From the NCBI RefSeq assembly GCF_017569225.1, contig NZ_CP071868.1:4331129-4395128 (forward strand): 64,000 nt of DNA, given 5' to 3'. Of the stretch, positions 15,363 through 26,808 are shown piece by piece. Each line of letters opens with the position of its first letter. The stretch's first letter is position 1. Below the pieces are notes generated by a model. It saw only the letters and a list, made by a program, of their open reading frames with translations. It did not search any database and was not told the origin of the DNA. This DNA comes from Pengzhenrongella sicca. GTDB taxonomy: Bacteria; Actinomycetota; Actinomycetes; Actinomycetales; Cellulomonadaceae. The position numbers and the translations under genes were made by a program.

Positions 15363-16031
15363 ATGAGAACCATGAAGCGCACCCCGATCGCCGCCCTCGG
15401 GTTCATCGCCATCGCGACGCTGGGCCTGAGCGCCTGTAGCTCGGGCACCGACTCCGCCGACACGGCGGACTCGACGACGTCCGAGTCCCCGGCGATGACG
15501 CCCGAGCCCGAGGCGGACGAGATGGACACCGACATGGCCTCGGGCCTCGTCGGCCCCGGCTGCGCCGCCTACGCGGAGCAGGTGCCGGACGGCGCGGGCT
15601 CGGTCAACGGGATGGCGATGGACCCGGTCGCCGTGGCCGCGTCCAACAACCCGCTGCTGACGACCCTCACCGCCGCCGTCTCCGGCGGGCTCAACCCGGG
15701 CGTCAACCTCGTCGACACCCTCAACGGCGACGAGTTCACCGTCTTCGCCCCGGTCGACGACGCCTTCGCGGCGATCGACCCCGCGACCATCGAGTCGCTC
15801 AAGACGGACACGGCGACGCTCTCCAGCATCCTCACGTACCACGTCGTGCCCGGGCAGCTCTCGCCGGACGAGATCGTCGGCGACCAGACGACCGTGCAGG
15901 GCGGGACCGTCACGGTGACGGGCGAGGGTGACTCGCTCATGGTGAACGGCGCGAACGTCATCTGCGGCGGCGTGACCACCGCCAACGCGACCGTGTACCT
16001 GATCGACTCGGTCCTCATGCCGATGAGCTGA
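15363..16031 (+). CDS. Fasciclin-domain lipoprotein (MPT83/MPT70-like)
   Basis: Secreted lipoprotein of 222 residues. Signal peptide residues 1-24 end in the lipobox LSAC, followed by a Ser/Thr/Asp/Glu-rich linker and one fasciclin (FAS1) domain (about residues 85-222) with [14 protein letters not shown] and [12 protein letters not shown], the two conserved FAS1 boxes. In mycobacteria the homologues MPT70 and MPT83 are the main SigK targets. Here the gene has a good ribosome binding site (GAGGGAGAG), a SigK-type promoter and a strong terminator, and the sigK-rskA pair is 3 kb away. The molecular role is unknown; FAS1 domains bind lipids or matrix. Confidence 0.92.
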   Translation: MRTMKRTPIAALGFIAIATLGLSACSSGTDSADTADSTTSESPAMTPEPEADEMDTDMASGLVGPGCAAYAEQVPDGAGSVNGMAMDPVAVAASNNPLLTTLTAAVSGGLNPGVNLVDTLNGDEFTVFAPVDDAFAAIDPATIESLKTDTATLSSILTYHVVPGQLSPDEIVGDQTTVQGGTVTVTGEGDSLMVNGANVICGGVTTANATVYLIDSVLMPMS

Positions 16032-16047
16032 CCACCGGCTCATGCAC

Positions 16048-16088
16048 CAGCAGCCCGCCTCGCGGATCGTCGCCGAGGCGGGCTGCTG
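16048..16088 (+). terminator. Strong stem-loop after the fasciclin gene
   Basis: CAGCAGCCCGCCTCG (16048-16062) is perfectly complementary to 16074-16088, giving a 15-base-pair stem with an 11-base loop, 17 bases after the stop. Confidence 0.85.
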
Positions 16089-16183
16089 AGCGTCCTGTGA
16101 CGCTTCCCACACGGGGTTCGCGGAAGCCTGCGCCCGAGCGGAGGTTGTACCAAGGGACCGCGCAACCCAAGGAGCCCCTTTTC

Positions 16184-17242
<1,059 letters not shown>

Positions 17243-17579
17243 CCGGCTGGTCTAGCCAGCTGGTCTAGCCGGCCGGCCTCGCCGGCCGGCCTCGCCGGCC
17301 GGCCTCACAAGCCGGTCTCACAAGCCCGTCCGGCGCGGCCGTCAACGCACGGGCGGCGCGAGTGTGGGCGTTCTGCTGCCAAGCACGCGAGTGTGGGCGA
17401 AATGCTGGTCAACGGCCCGTTCCGGGGACCGATTGCCCACACGAGCGGCCCCGGCGACCGAACGCCCACACTCGCGGCGGCCGGCGGGCAACCCCAGGCA
17501 GCCAACCGCTCGCGGGCGGTGGCGGCCGGCGGGCAACCGCCGGCGGGCAACCGCAACGCGGGCACCCCCACAGGCAAGC
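17243..17579. repeat. Non-coding gap with inverted and direct repeats
   Basis: No gene is seen in these 337 bases. The left part has short direct repeats (GGTCTAGCC, CGGCCGGCCTC). GCGAGTGTGGGCG occurs at 17358-17370 and 17387-17399, and its exact reverse complement at 17463-17475, with a variant GCCCACACGAG at 17435-17445, so large alternative hairpins can form. Further right, GGCGGGCAACC recurs three times. It looks like a REP-type intergenic element that may also end transcription of the convergent neighbours. Confidence 0.6.
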
Positions 17580-18329
17580 TCAGGCGGACTCGAGCACGAC
17601 GAGCGGGTCCGTCGTCGGCTGGGTCGACCCGCCGGCCGGCTCGACCGTCACCGCGAGGGAGTCGCCGGGCGCGAAGTCCGCTGCGATCGCTCGGACCTGG
17701 CCGTCGTCGTCGGCCAGCACGCCGGCGGACGCCGCCGCGCCGTCGTGCAGCACCCAGAGCTGGTAGGCCTTGCCGTCGCCCGGCTCCGCCAGCCCACTCG
17801 CCGAGAACAGCGCGCTGTCGGCCGCGAGCACGGCCACGGCCGTCCCGCCTCCCGTGACCTCGGAGCGCACGAGGCGCGCCTGCGGATCGGCGAGCAGGTC
17901 GGCGACGGCGCGAGCCTGCTCCTGGGCCCGCTGCGTCTGCTGGGCCTGCTGCCACGCGAGGCCGCTCGGGATCAGCGCGGCACCGACGGCCGTCGCCGCC
18001 ACGGCGAGCCACACGGTCCGTCGCGGCACGCCGGGGCGTCGCGCCGACGCTCCGGAACCGCGCGCGCCCGCCGCGGCCGGGCGGGAGACCTGGGCGGTCC
18101 GGGCGGCCTCGGCGAGCACCGCGGCGCGCAGGTCGGCCGGCGGCCGGGCGGCAACCGCGGCACCGAGCATCGCAGCGGTCGCGGTGAGGCCCGCGAGCTC
18201 GTGCGCGGCGGCGGGGTCGGTCGCGACGAGCCGGTCGACGGCGCGGCGCTCGATGTCGTCGACGGCGTCGAGCGCGTAGGCGCCGAGCAGGTCCCGGGCG
18301 TCGGTCGGTCCGTGCTGGTCGGCGGTCAT
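17580..18329 (-). CDS. rskA: Anti-sigma-K factor (RskA-like)
   Basis: Transmembrane anti-sigma factor of 249 residues paired with the SigK-like gene, whose stop it overlaps (ATGA). N-terminal ~80 residues form the sigma-binding domain (DLLGAYALDAVDDIERRAVDRLV), a basic stretch precedes one membrane helix (TVWLAVAATAVGAALIPSGLAW, about 105-126), then a coiled region (QQAQQTQRAQEQARAVADLL) and the extracytoplasmic RskA domain with KAYQLWVLHDG. There is no zinc motif, in contrast to the other anti-sigma in this window. In mycobacteria RskA is cut by proteolysis to free SigK. Confidence 0.9.
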   Translation of the reverse strand: MTADQHGPTDARDLLGAYALDAVDDIERRAVDRLVATDPAAAHELAGLTATAAMLGAAVAARPPADLRAAVLAEAARTAQVSRPAAAGARGSGASARRPGVPRRTVWLAVAATAVGAALIPSGLAWQQAQQTQRAQEQARAVADLLADPQARLVRSEVTGGGTAVAVLAADSALFSASGLAEPGDGKAYQLWVLHDGAAASAGVLADDDGQVRAIAADFAPGDSLAVTVEPAGGSTQPTTDPLVVLESA

Positions 18330-19012
18330 GCCGCCACCCCCAGGCAGTCGCGCAGTCGGATGAGGCCATCCCGGATCCGGGTCTTGACGGTGGCCAGCGG
18401 CGCGGCCAGCTGCTCGGCGACCTCGCGGTAGGTCTGGCCGCCGTAGTACGCGAGCACGACCGCCTCGTGCTGGGTCGCAGTGAGCCCGCCGAGGCAGTGC
18501 CGCACGCGGGCGCGGTCCATGCTCTCCTCGACCTCCTCGGCGACGACGTCGAACGGCCGTTCGCCCTGCTCGTCGAGCACGCGCTGGTCGCGGTTGCGCT
18601 GCGCCTGCACCGAGCGCACCCGGTCGATCGAGCGCCGGTGCGCGAGCGTCACCGCCCATGCGCGAGCGGAGCCCCGCTCCGGGTCGAACCGGACCGCGGT
18701 CCGCCAGACCTCGACCATGACCTCCTGGGTGACCTCGGCGGCGTGGTCCCGGTCGCGCAGCACCGCCAGGCACGTGCCGAAGACGGCGGGCGACACAGCG
18801 TCGTAGACCTGCGCGAACGCGCTCTCGTCGCCGCGCGCGACGGCCACGAGCAACGCGTCGGTCGAGACGACGTCGTCAATCTCGGGCGCGCCGGGGGCGC
18901 TGCCGCTGGAAGGGGGCACAAGGGAGAGTGTGCCCCAGCGTCGGCTCGCGCGCTCCGCCGCCCGCGCCGCAAACGGGCGGGCCGGGAGTGCGGAGGCGCT
19001 GGCGCTGGACAT
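18326..19012 (-). CDS. sigK: ECF RNA polymerase sigma factor SigK-like
   Basis: Sigma factor of 228 residues. After a ~35-residue Ala/Ser-rich start, region 2 shows FAQVYDAVSPAVFGTCLAVLRD with AEVTQEVMVEVWRTA and RAWAVTLAHRRSIDRVR, and region 4 shows LTATQHEAVVLAYYGGQTYREVAEQLAAPLATVKTRIRDGLIRLRD. The ATG at 19012 has GGAGAGGA just before it. A SigK-type element CCATCC-N15-CCGAAC lies upstream (19095-19121) and the same element precedes the fasciclin gene, indicating autoregulation and a shared target. Confidence 0.93.
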   Translation of the reverse strand: MSSASASALPARPFAARAAERASRRWGTLSLVPPSSGSAPGAPEIDDVVSTDALLVAVARGDESAFAQVYDAVSPAVFGTCLAVLRDRDHAAEVTQEVMVEVWRTAVRFDPERGSARAWAVTLAHRRSIDRVRSVQAQRNRDQRVLDEQGERPFDVVAEEVEESMDRARVRHCLGGLTATQHEAVVLAYYGGQTYREVAEQLAAPLATVKTRIRDGLIRLRDCLGVAA

Positions 19013-19094
19013 GGTTCCTCTCCCGGGTCGGGGACGCTCCCGCGCGGGTGCGCGGACGGGACGGGGCGGCGGTGTCACCGCGGGGTCAGCGGGA

Positions 19095-19121
19095 GTTCGG
19101 AGCCGGCGCGACGCCGGATGG
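19095..19121 (-). promoter_or_regulatory. SigK-type autoregulatory promoter CCATCC-N15-CCGAAC
   Basis: On the minus strand CCATCC (19121-19116), 15 bases, CCGAAC (19100-19095), about 83 bases before the sigK ATG. Spacing and flanks match the element at 15256-15283. Confidence 0.75.
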
Positions 19122-19210
19122 GTCGGGCCCGCCACGTCCGCCACGTCCGCCTCGTCTCCTCATCCGCCACGGACGGGACGCGACGAGCGGGCACCGTGCA
19201 CAATGGCGCG

Positions 19211-20656
19211 ATGACGCCCGTCCGCTACGGCGAACCCGCCGGCCGCTGGGTGCTGCTCGCCACGGTGCTCGGCTCGGGGATGGCCTTCGTCGACGCCACC
19301 GTGGTCAACATCGCGCTGCCCCACATCGGCGCCGAGCTGGACGCCAGCGCCGCCGCGCTGCAGTGGACCGTCAACGGGTACACGCTCCCGCTCGCCGCAT
19401 TCATCCTGCTCGGCGGCTCGCTCGGTGACCGGTTCGGCCGGCGCCGGATCTTCGTCGTCGGCGTCGCGTGGTTCGCCGCCGCGTCGGCGCTGTGCGGGCT
19501 CGCCCCGAACATCGAGACCCTGATCGCCGCGCGCGCCCTGCAGGGCGTAGGCGGCGCGCTGCTCACGCCCGGGTCGCTGGCGATCCTGCAGGCGTCGTTC
19601 GACCCCGACAGCCGCTCGCGCGCCATCGGCGCGTGGTCGGGGCTCGGCGGCATCGCGGGTGCGAGCGGGCCGTTCCTGGGCGGCTGGATCGTCGAGCAGG
19701 CGAGCTGGCGCTGGGTGTTCGGGATCAACCTCCCGCTCGCCGCGGTGGTCATCGCGGTCGCCCTGCGCCACATCCCCGAGTCGTCCGATCCCGACGCGGC
19801 CCGGTCGATCGATGTCGCCGGCGCGGTCACCGGGGCGCTCGGCCTCGCGGGGCTGACCTACGGCTTCACCGCGTGGCCCGACCGCGGCGGGCTCGATCCG
19901 CTTGTGCTGGCCGCGCTGGCCGCCGGGGTCGCCGGGCTCGTCGGCTTCGTGCTCATCGAGCGCCACTCGCGGCACCCGATGCTGCCGCTCGAGGTCTTCC
20001 GCTCGCGTGCCTTCTCCGCCACCAACCTCGTGACCTTCGTGGTCTACGCGGCGATCGGCGGGGTCTTCTTCTTCCTCGTGCTCACGCTCCAGGTCGTGAC
20101 GGGCTTCTCGCCGCTCGCCGCGGGCCTGGCGGCGCTGCCCGTGACCCTCCTGATGCTCGTGCTGTCGGCCCGTTCGGGCGCGCTCGCCAGCCGGATCGGC
20201 CCACGCCTGCCGATGTCCGTCGGCCCGCTGGTGTGCGCGGCCGGGGTCGCGCTGCTCGCGGGCGTCGGCGCGGACTCGACGTACGTCGCGGACGTGCTGC
20301 CCGGCGTCGTCATCTTCGGGCTCGGACTGTCCCTCACGGTCGCGCCGCTGACGGCGACGGCGCTCGCCTCGGCCTCCGACCGCCACGCCGGGATCGCGAG
20401 CGGCGTCAACAACGCCGTCGCCCGCGCCGCGGGCCTCATGGCCGTCGCCGTGCTGCCGCTCGCCGCGGGCGTCGGCTCGAGCCTGCTCGACCCCGCGATG
20501 CTCGGGCCGGCCCATCGCACCGCGATGCTCCTGTGCGCGGGACTGCTCGCGGCGGGTGGGCTGCTCGCGTTCGCGACGATCCCGGCCAGCCTCGCCGCGG
20601 TCCGCCCGCCCGAGGCCGCGCGGCTCTACATCGGCCCCGGGTGCGGCACGCGATGA
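19211..20656 (+). CDS. MFS exporter, DHA2 (14-TM) type
   Basis: Major-facilitator drug:H+ antiporter of 481 residues. Motifs: ATVVNIALPHIGAELDAS after TM1, LGDRFGRRRIF (motif A, about 67-77), GVGGALLTPGSLAILQASF with RSRAIGAWSGLGGIAGASGPFLGGWI (motif C-like for antiporters) and RWVFGINLPLA. These are typical of EmrB/QacA-type multidrug exporters; the substrate is not predictable. The ATG at 19211 was chosen because the protein then begins at the usual distance from TM1. The stop overlaps the nhaA start (ATGA), so the two are coupled. Confidence 0.9.
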   Translation: MTPVRYGEPAGRWVLLATVLGSGMAFVDATVVNIALPHIGAELDASAAALQWTVNGYTLPLAAFILLGGSLGDRFGRRRIFVVGVAWFAAASALCGLAPNIETLIAARALQGVGGALLTPGSLAILQASFDPDSRSRAIGAWSGLGGIAGASGPFLGGWIVEQASWRWVFGINLPLAAVVIAVALRHIPESSDPDAARSIDVAGAVTGALGLAGLTYGFTAWPDRGGLDPLVLAALAAGVAGLVGFVLIERHSRHPMLPLEVFRSRAFSATNLVTFVVYAAIGGVFFFLVLTLQVVTGFSPLAAGLAALPVTLLMLVLSARSGALASRIGPRLPMSVGPLVCAAGVALLAGVGADSTYVADVLPGVVIFGLGLSLTVAPLTATALASASDRHAGIASGVNNAVARAAGLMAVAVLPLAAGVGSSLLDPAMLGPAHRTAMLLCAGLLAAGGLLAFATIPASLAAVRPPEAARLYIGPGCGTR

Positions 20657-22029
20657 CGACGCCCGCCCGCCCGGGCCCGCCGCTCCGGGTGCGCCTGCCC
20701 CCGACCTCCCCCGCCGTGACGCGCTTCCTCGCGAACGAGGCCAGCGGCGCGATGCTGCTGCTCGCCGCGACGGTCACCGCGCTCGTCTGGGCCAACTCGC
20801 CCTGGGCCACCTCGTACGAGGACCTGTGGCACACCGTGGCGGGGTTCCGGATCGGGTCGCTCGGCCTCGAGATGGACCTGCACGCCTGGGTCAACGACGC
20901 CGCGATGGCCGTGTTCTTCCTCGTCGTCGGCCTCGAGATCAACCGCGAGGTGACCAGCGGCGAGCTACGGGACCGGCACTCGATCGCCGCGCCCGCGCTC
21001 GGCGCGATCGGCGGCCTCACCGTGCCGGCCCTCATCTACGTCGCGTTCAACCACGGCGGCGCCAGCTCGCACGGCTGGGGCGTCGTGATGAGCACGGACA
21101 CGGCGTTCCTCGTCGGGATCCTCGCGCTGTTCGGCCCGCGCTGCCCCGACCGCCTGCGCCTGTTCCTGCTCACGCTCGCGATCGTGGACGACATCGGCGC
21201 GATCTCGGTGATGGCGATCTTCTACACCGACGACGTCGACGGCGCGGGCCTGGTCGTCGCGGCCGCGCTCGTCCTGGCGTTTCTCGCGCTGCGGTGGCTC
21301 GGCGTCTGGCAGCTGCTGCCCTACGGCGTCGTGGGCATCGCGCTGTGGCTCGCGGTGTACACCTCGGGCGTGCACGCGACGCTCGCGGGCGTGCTGGTCG
21401 GGCTGCTGCTGCCGTCGCGACCGGCCCGGCAGGAGGAGATCGACCGCCTGTCCCGGTTCACCCGGCGCCTGCAGGAGGAGACGACGGCCGAGCGCGAGCA
21501 CCTTGCGGAGCTGGCCGCGCGCGCGACGGTTCCCCCGAGCGACCGCCTGCAGCGGCTGCTGCACCCGTGGAGCGCCTTCGTCGTCGTGCCGGTGTTCGGC
21601 CTCGCGAACGCCGGGGTCAGCCTCGACGCCGAGTCGCTGCGGACGGCCGCGTCCTCACCCGTGACGATCGGGGTCGCGGTCGCGCTCGTCGCCGGCAACG
21701 CGATCGGCGTCTTCGGCGGAGCAGCGATCGCGATCCGGACGGGCCTCGGCCTGCTGCCCGGGCGCGTGCGGTACGGACACCTGCTCGGCGGCGCGATGCT
21801 CGCCGGCATCGGCTTCACGATCTCGCTGTTCATCGCCGAGCTCGCCTTCACCGACCCGGACCTGCAGGAGCAGGCGAAGATCGGCATCCTCGCGGGCTCG
21901 CTCACGGCCGCGGTGCTGGGCACGATCGCGCTCCGGGTGCTCGGGGAGCGGCTGCCGCTGTGCACGCCCGGAGAGGACCTACCGGCCGCCCTCCCGCCAC
22001 TGCCGTGGCGTGCGCCCGTCGACGGCTGA
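20653..22029 (+). CDS. nhaA: Na+/H+ antiporter NhaA
   Basis: Electrogenic sodium/proton antiporter of 458 residues. The ion-binding aspartates are present: MSTDTAFLVGILALFG (Asp133 of the E. coli protein) and AIVDDIGAISVMAIFY (Asp163-Asp164). AMAVFFLVVGLEINREVTSGELRD and GIGFTISLFIAELAF are family boxes. It is coupled to the upstream MFS exporter by ATGA. The 3' end overlaps the convergent DsbA-like gene by 51 bases. In several actinobacteria NhaA carries a C-terminal thioredoxin-like domain; here that domain type is on a separate gene on the other strand. Confidence 0.95.
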   Translation: MTTPARPGPPLRVRLPPTSPAVTRFLANEASGAMLLLAATVTALVWANSPWATSYEDLWHTVAGFRIGSLGLEMDLHAWVNDAAMAVFFLVVGLEINREVTSGELRDRHSIAAPALGAIGGLTVPALIYVAFNHGGASSHGWGVVMSTDTAFLVGILALFGPRCPDRLRLFLLTLAIVDDIGAISVMAIFYTDDVDGAGLVVAAALVLAFLALRWLGVWQLLPYGVVGIALWLAVYTSGVHATLAGVLVGLLLPSRPARQEEIDRLSRFTRRLQEETTAEREHLAELAARATVPPSDRLQRLLHPWSAFVVVPVFGLANAGVSLDAESLRTAASSPVTIGVAVALVAGNAIGVFGGAAIAIRTGLGLLPGRVRYGHLLGGAMLAGIGFTISLFIAELAFTDPDLQEQAKIGILAGSLTAAVLGTIALRVLGERLPLCTPGEDLPAALPPLPWRAPVDG

Positions 22030-22554
22030 CAGCTGCTCGGCGACCACGACCCGCAACGCCTCGAGCTGCACCGTGCCGGTGTACCGCTCGCCGTCGATGA
22101 GCAGCGTCGGGGTGCCGGCCACCCCGAGGGCGAGCCCGGCCGTGTAGTCGGCCGCGACGCCGTCCGCGAACGCCTGCGCCCCCTCGCCAGCGGCGCTCTC
22201 GGGATCCAGCCCCAGCGCCTCGGCATGCCGGCGCAGGTCGTCGTCGGTCAGCCGGTTCTGGTGGGCGAACAGGCGGTCGTGCATCGGCCAGAACTGCCCG
22301 GCCGCGGCCGCCGCCTCGGCCGCGAGCGCCGCGGTGAGCGCGTGCGGGTGCACCTCGAAGAGCGGGAAGTGGCGCCACACGAGCCGGACCGCGCCGTCGG
22401 CCCCGTCCACGAGCTCCCGCAGGACCGGCGCGGCCTTGCGGCAGTACGGGCACTCGAAGTCGCCGAACTCGACGATCGTGACCGGCGCGGCCGGATCGCC
22501 GTACCCGTGCTCGCCGGGCTGCTGCGGGCCGGGGGAGGGCGCTGATCTCGGCAT
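21979..22554 (-). CDS. DsbA-family thioredoxin-fold protein
   Basis: Protein of 191 residues with a DsbA/Thioredoxin_4 fold: VTIVEFGDFECPYCRKAAP has the CPYC redox pair (about residues 34-37) and GVAGTPTLLIDGERYTG has the cis-Pro loop. An inserted helical domain (HALTAALAAEAAAAAGQFW and DDDLRRHAEALGLD) is typical. No signal peptide or membrane anchor is seen, so a cytoplasmic dithiol oxidoreductase or isomerase is likely (FrnE/NhaA-tail type). The last 51 bases overlap the end of nhaA in convergent orientation. Confidence 0.88.
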   Translation of the reverse strand: MPRSAPSPGPQQPGEHGYGDPAAPVTIVEFGDFECPYCRKAAPVLRELVDGADGAVRLVWRHFPLFEVHPHALTAALAAEAAAAAGQFWPMHDRLFAHQNRLTDDDLRRHAEALGLDPESAAGEGAQAFADGVAADYTAGLALGVAGTPTLLIDGERYTGTVQLEALRVVVAEQLSAVDGRTPRQWREGGR

Positions 22555-22623
22555 GCTCGTAGCATGCCAGTGGACGCGGCGCCGGGCAGGCGCAGCGCCG
22601 GCGGAGGGGAAGGGGACCCGCGC

Positions 22624-23049
22624 ATGAGCGGTCACGTGGCGGCGGCGGAGGTCGAGATCGAGGCGACGCCGGAGCGGGTGTGGCGGACGTTGGTCGACCC
22701 CGACTGCGTGCGCCAGTACATGTTCGGGTCCGAGGTCGTGACCGACTGGCGGGCGGGCAGCGCGATCCTCTTCCGCGGCCAGTGGGAGGGAAAGGCGTAC
22801 GAGGACAAGGGCGTCATCCTCGACCTCGACGAGCCCACCCTGCTCCGGTACACCCACTACAGCCCGCTGAGCGGGGCGCCGGACGAGCCCGCGAGCTACC
22901 ACACGCTCACCTACGCGCTCGAGCCGGTCGGCGCCGGCACCCGCCTGACCCTGACGCAGGACAACAACGACACCGAGGCCGCCGCCGAGCACGCGAGTGG
23001 GATGTGGCGGCAGCTGCTCGAGAGCGTCAAGGCGCTGGCCGAGGAGTAG
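22624..23049 (+). CDS. SRPBCC/AHSA1-domain protein
   Basis: Protein of 141 residues with an Activator-of-Hsp90-homologue-1-like START fold: AAAEVEIEATPERVWRTLVDPDCVRQYMFG at the start, GKAYEDKGVILDLDEPTLLRYTHYSPLSG, and the final helix HASGMWRQLLESVKALAEE. It binds hydrophobic ligands in related proteins, but no function can be assigned. GGAGG with AAGGGG precedes the ATG at 22624. It is divergent from the DsbA-like gene with a 69-base gap. Confidence 0.82.
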   Translation: MSGHVAAAEVEIEATPERVWRTLVDPDCVRQYMFGSEVVTDWRAGSAILFRGQWEGKAYEDKGVILDLDEPTLLRYTHYSPLSGAPDEPASYHTLTYALEPVGAGTRLTLTQDNNDTEAAAEHASGMWRQLLESVKALAEE

Positions 23050-23086
23050 TCGGGCGTCCGGGGCGACCCGGGTTTAGCCGGCCGAT

Positions 23087-23126
23087 CCAGCGGTCAGGCC
23101 AGGCGCCCAGCGGTCAGGCCAGGCGC
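23087..23126. repeat. Perfect 20-base tandem duplication at the acyltransferase stop codon
   Basis: The 20-base unit starting CCAGCGGTCAGGCC is present at 23087-23106 and again at 23107-23126. The acyltransferase stop (23114-23116) lies in the right copy, so the duplication leaves a second stop just downstream; it is probably recent. Confidence 0.85.
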
Positions 23127-23701
23127 GGAGGCTTCGTCTCGTCGCGCAGGCGCGGCTCCGTGCGGTTCTCGGGCGAGAAGCCGCTCTTGTCTGCGTAGAA
23201 GGCGCGGATGCGGTCCATGTCGGCAGCGACGTCGCCCGTGAGGTGGAAGGTCGGGCCGAGGCCGGTCGTCATGGTGGTCCGGTCGACGTAACCCAGGGTG
23301 ATCGGCAGGCCCGTGTCGAGCGCGATCCGGTAGAAGCCGGACTTCCAGCCGGCCGTCCGTGCCCGCGTGCCCTCCGGGGTCACGACGAGGAAGAACCGCT
23401 CGCTCGCACGCGCCCGCTCGACGACCGCGTGAACGAGGCCCATGGGGTGGCTCCGGTCGACCGGGATCCCGCCGAGCCAGCGCATGATCGGCCCCAGCGG
23501 CCCCCGGAACAGCGACTTCTTGCCGAGGAACCGCGCGGAGATCCCCGCATCCCACGTGATGGCGAGCATGAAGAGGAAGTCCCAGTTGGAGGTGTGCGGC
23601 GCACCGATGAGGATGCTGGCGCTCTCGGGCGGGACGGGCTCGGACTTCAGCGTCCAACGGCTCACGGACCAGAAGACCCGGGCGGCGCTGCGGCGGATCA
23701 T
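23114..23701 (-). CDS. 1-acyl-glycerol-3-phosphate acyltransferase-like protein (PlsC family)
   Basis: Acyltransferase of 195 residues. The catalytic HX4D box is HTSNWD (about residues 36-41), followed by FLGKKSLFRGPLGPIMRWLGGIPVDRS (second box with Gly-Gly-Ile-Pro-Val-Asp-Arg) and TPEGTRART, the usual third box (EGTR). Small stand-alone PlsC relatives like this act on lysophospholipids or glycolipids; the exact acceptor is unknown. ATG at 23701 is the conventional start, but a GTG at 23710 is also in frame and no good ribosome binding site is seen for either. Confidence 0.85.
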   Translation of the reverse strand: MIRRSAARVFWSVSRWTLKSEPVPPESASILIGAPHTSNWDFLFMLAITWDAGISARFLGKKSLFRGPLGPIMRWLGGIPVDRSHPMGLVHAVVERARASERFFLVVTPEGTRARTAGWKSGFYRIALDTGLPITLGYVDRTTMTTGLGPTFHLTGDVAADMDRIRAFYADKSGFSPENRTEPRLRDETKPPRLA

Positions 23702-23891
23702 TGCGCCCACTTGTCAACGATGAGGGTGGCTCCAGCCGAGGTCGAGGGTGCGGTCGCGCCCGGAGTCCCGGGCCCCGGACACCTTACCGACGCTCTCACC
23801 CCGGGCGGGCCACCTGCGCGAAACCAACGCGAACCCTTGGCGCGACCCCCGGCGGGGTGGCCCCGCCGGGCACGGAGTCCGGCCGCCGGGC

Positions 23892-24188
23892 CTAGCCGAG
23901 GAACTCGCCGTCGTACGTCTCACGCGCGTGCTGCCGGGGGTCGCGGGCGTCGCCCGCTGCCTCGCGGTCGGACTCCGGCCGGGGTGCCGGCACCTCCGCT
24001 GCCGCTGCCACCGGCGCGACGTCGGCTGACGCGACGGCGTCGGCCGGCTCGACGCTCCAGGTCACAGCCCCGAGCTCGCCACGGCGCACTACGGTGAGCG
24101 CCTCGTTGATCGCCTGGTCGGGGTCGCTGGCCGTCGCCCGGATGTCGAGGTGCACGATGTACTGCTGCTGCTCGGTCTGGGTGCTCAT
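23892..24188 (-). CDS. Hypothetical protein, 98 residues
   Basis: Not recognised. The first ~50 residues read like a small alpha/beta domain (QYIVHLDIRATASDPDQAINEALTVVRRG), after which comes an Ala/Pro-rich spacer and a polar, Glu/Arg-rich tail ending in TYDGEFLG. No signal peptide, membrane segment or known motif is seen. Codon use fits a real gene and a weak AGCGAGA site precedes the ATG. The 190 bases between it and the acyltransferase gene contain nothing I can name. Confidence 0.55.
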   Translation of the reverse strand: MSTQTEQQQYIVHLDIRATASDPDQAINEALTVVRRGELGAVTWSVEPADAVASADVAPVAAAAEVPAPRPESDREAAGDARDPRQHARETYDGEFLG

Positions 24189-24515
24189 GAGATCTCGCTT
24201 CTGGGTGTGCGGGACGGGTGTTGCCCTGCGCGTGCCCGGGGTCAGGGAGCCGGTCGGCCAGCCCTGAACGCGACACGCCGAGTCGGCCCTTCATCGGGCG
24301 GACGACGGCATCGCTTGAGGCCACTCCGGCTCGCGACCGGGAAGATCTCGTGCCCAAAATCTATACCCGGCGGGCGCGAAGCGGGTGGCGAGTGGCGGCA
24401 TGCGGGTGGCGAGTGGCGGCATGCGGGTGGCGAGCGGGACGATGACTGCGCTCGCCGGCGGCGGTCAGACTGTCGGAACGGACGTGCAGAGACAGCGGAC
24501 GAGGGAGCGGCGAGG
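24189..24515. other. 327-base gap before the UvrA-like gene
   Basis: Upstream region shared by two divergent genes. The only structure seen is the 21-base tandem repeat listed separately and a less G+C-rich patch (AAAATCTATACCC around 24355-24367) that could supply a -10 (TATACC) for the UvrA-like gene. No RNA gene or open frame with coding character was found. Confidence 0.5.
24381..24437. repeat. 21-base tandem repeat upstream of the UvrA-like gene
   Basis: GCGGGTGGCGAGTGGCGGCAT occurs at 24381-24401 and 24402-24422, followed by a third, partial copy to about 24437. Confidence 0.88.
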
Positions 24516-26777
<2,262 letters not shown>

Positions 26778-26808
26778 CCGGACGGGCCGCTGGGCCAAAC
26801 CGACGGGC

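Noticed and set aside
20653..22554. NhaA-thioredoxin fusion protein
   Set aside because: The two coding regions are on opposite strands and cannot be one protein.
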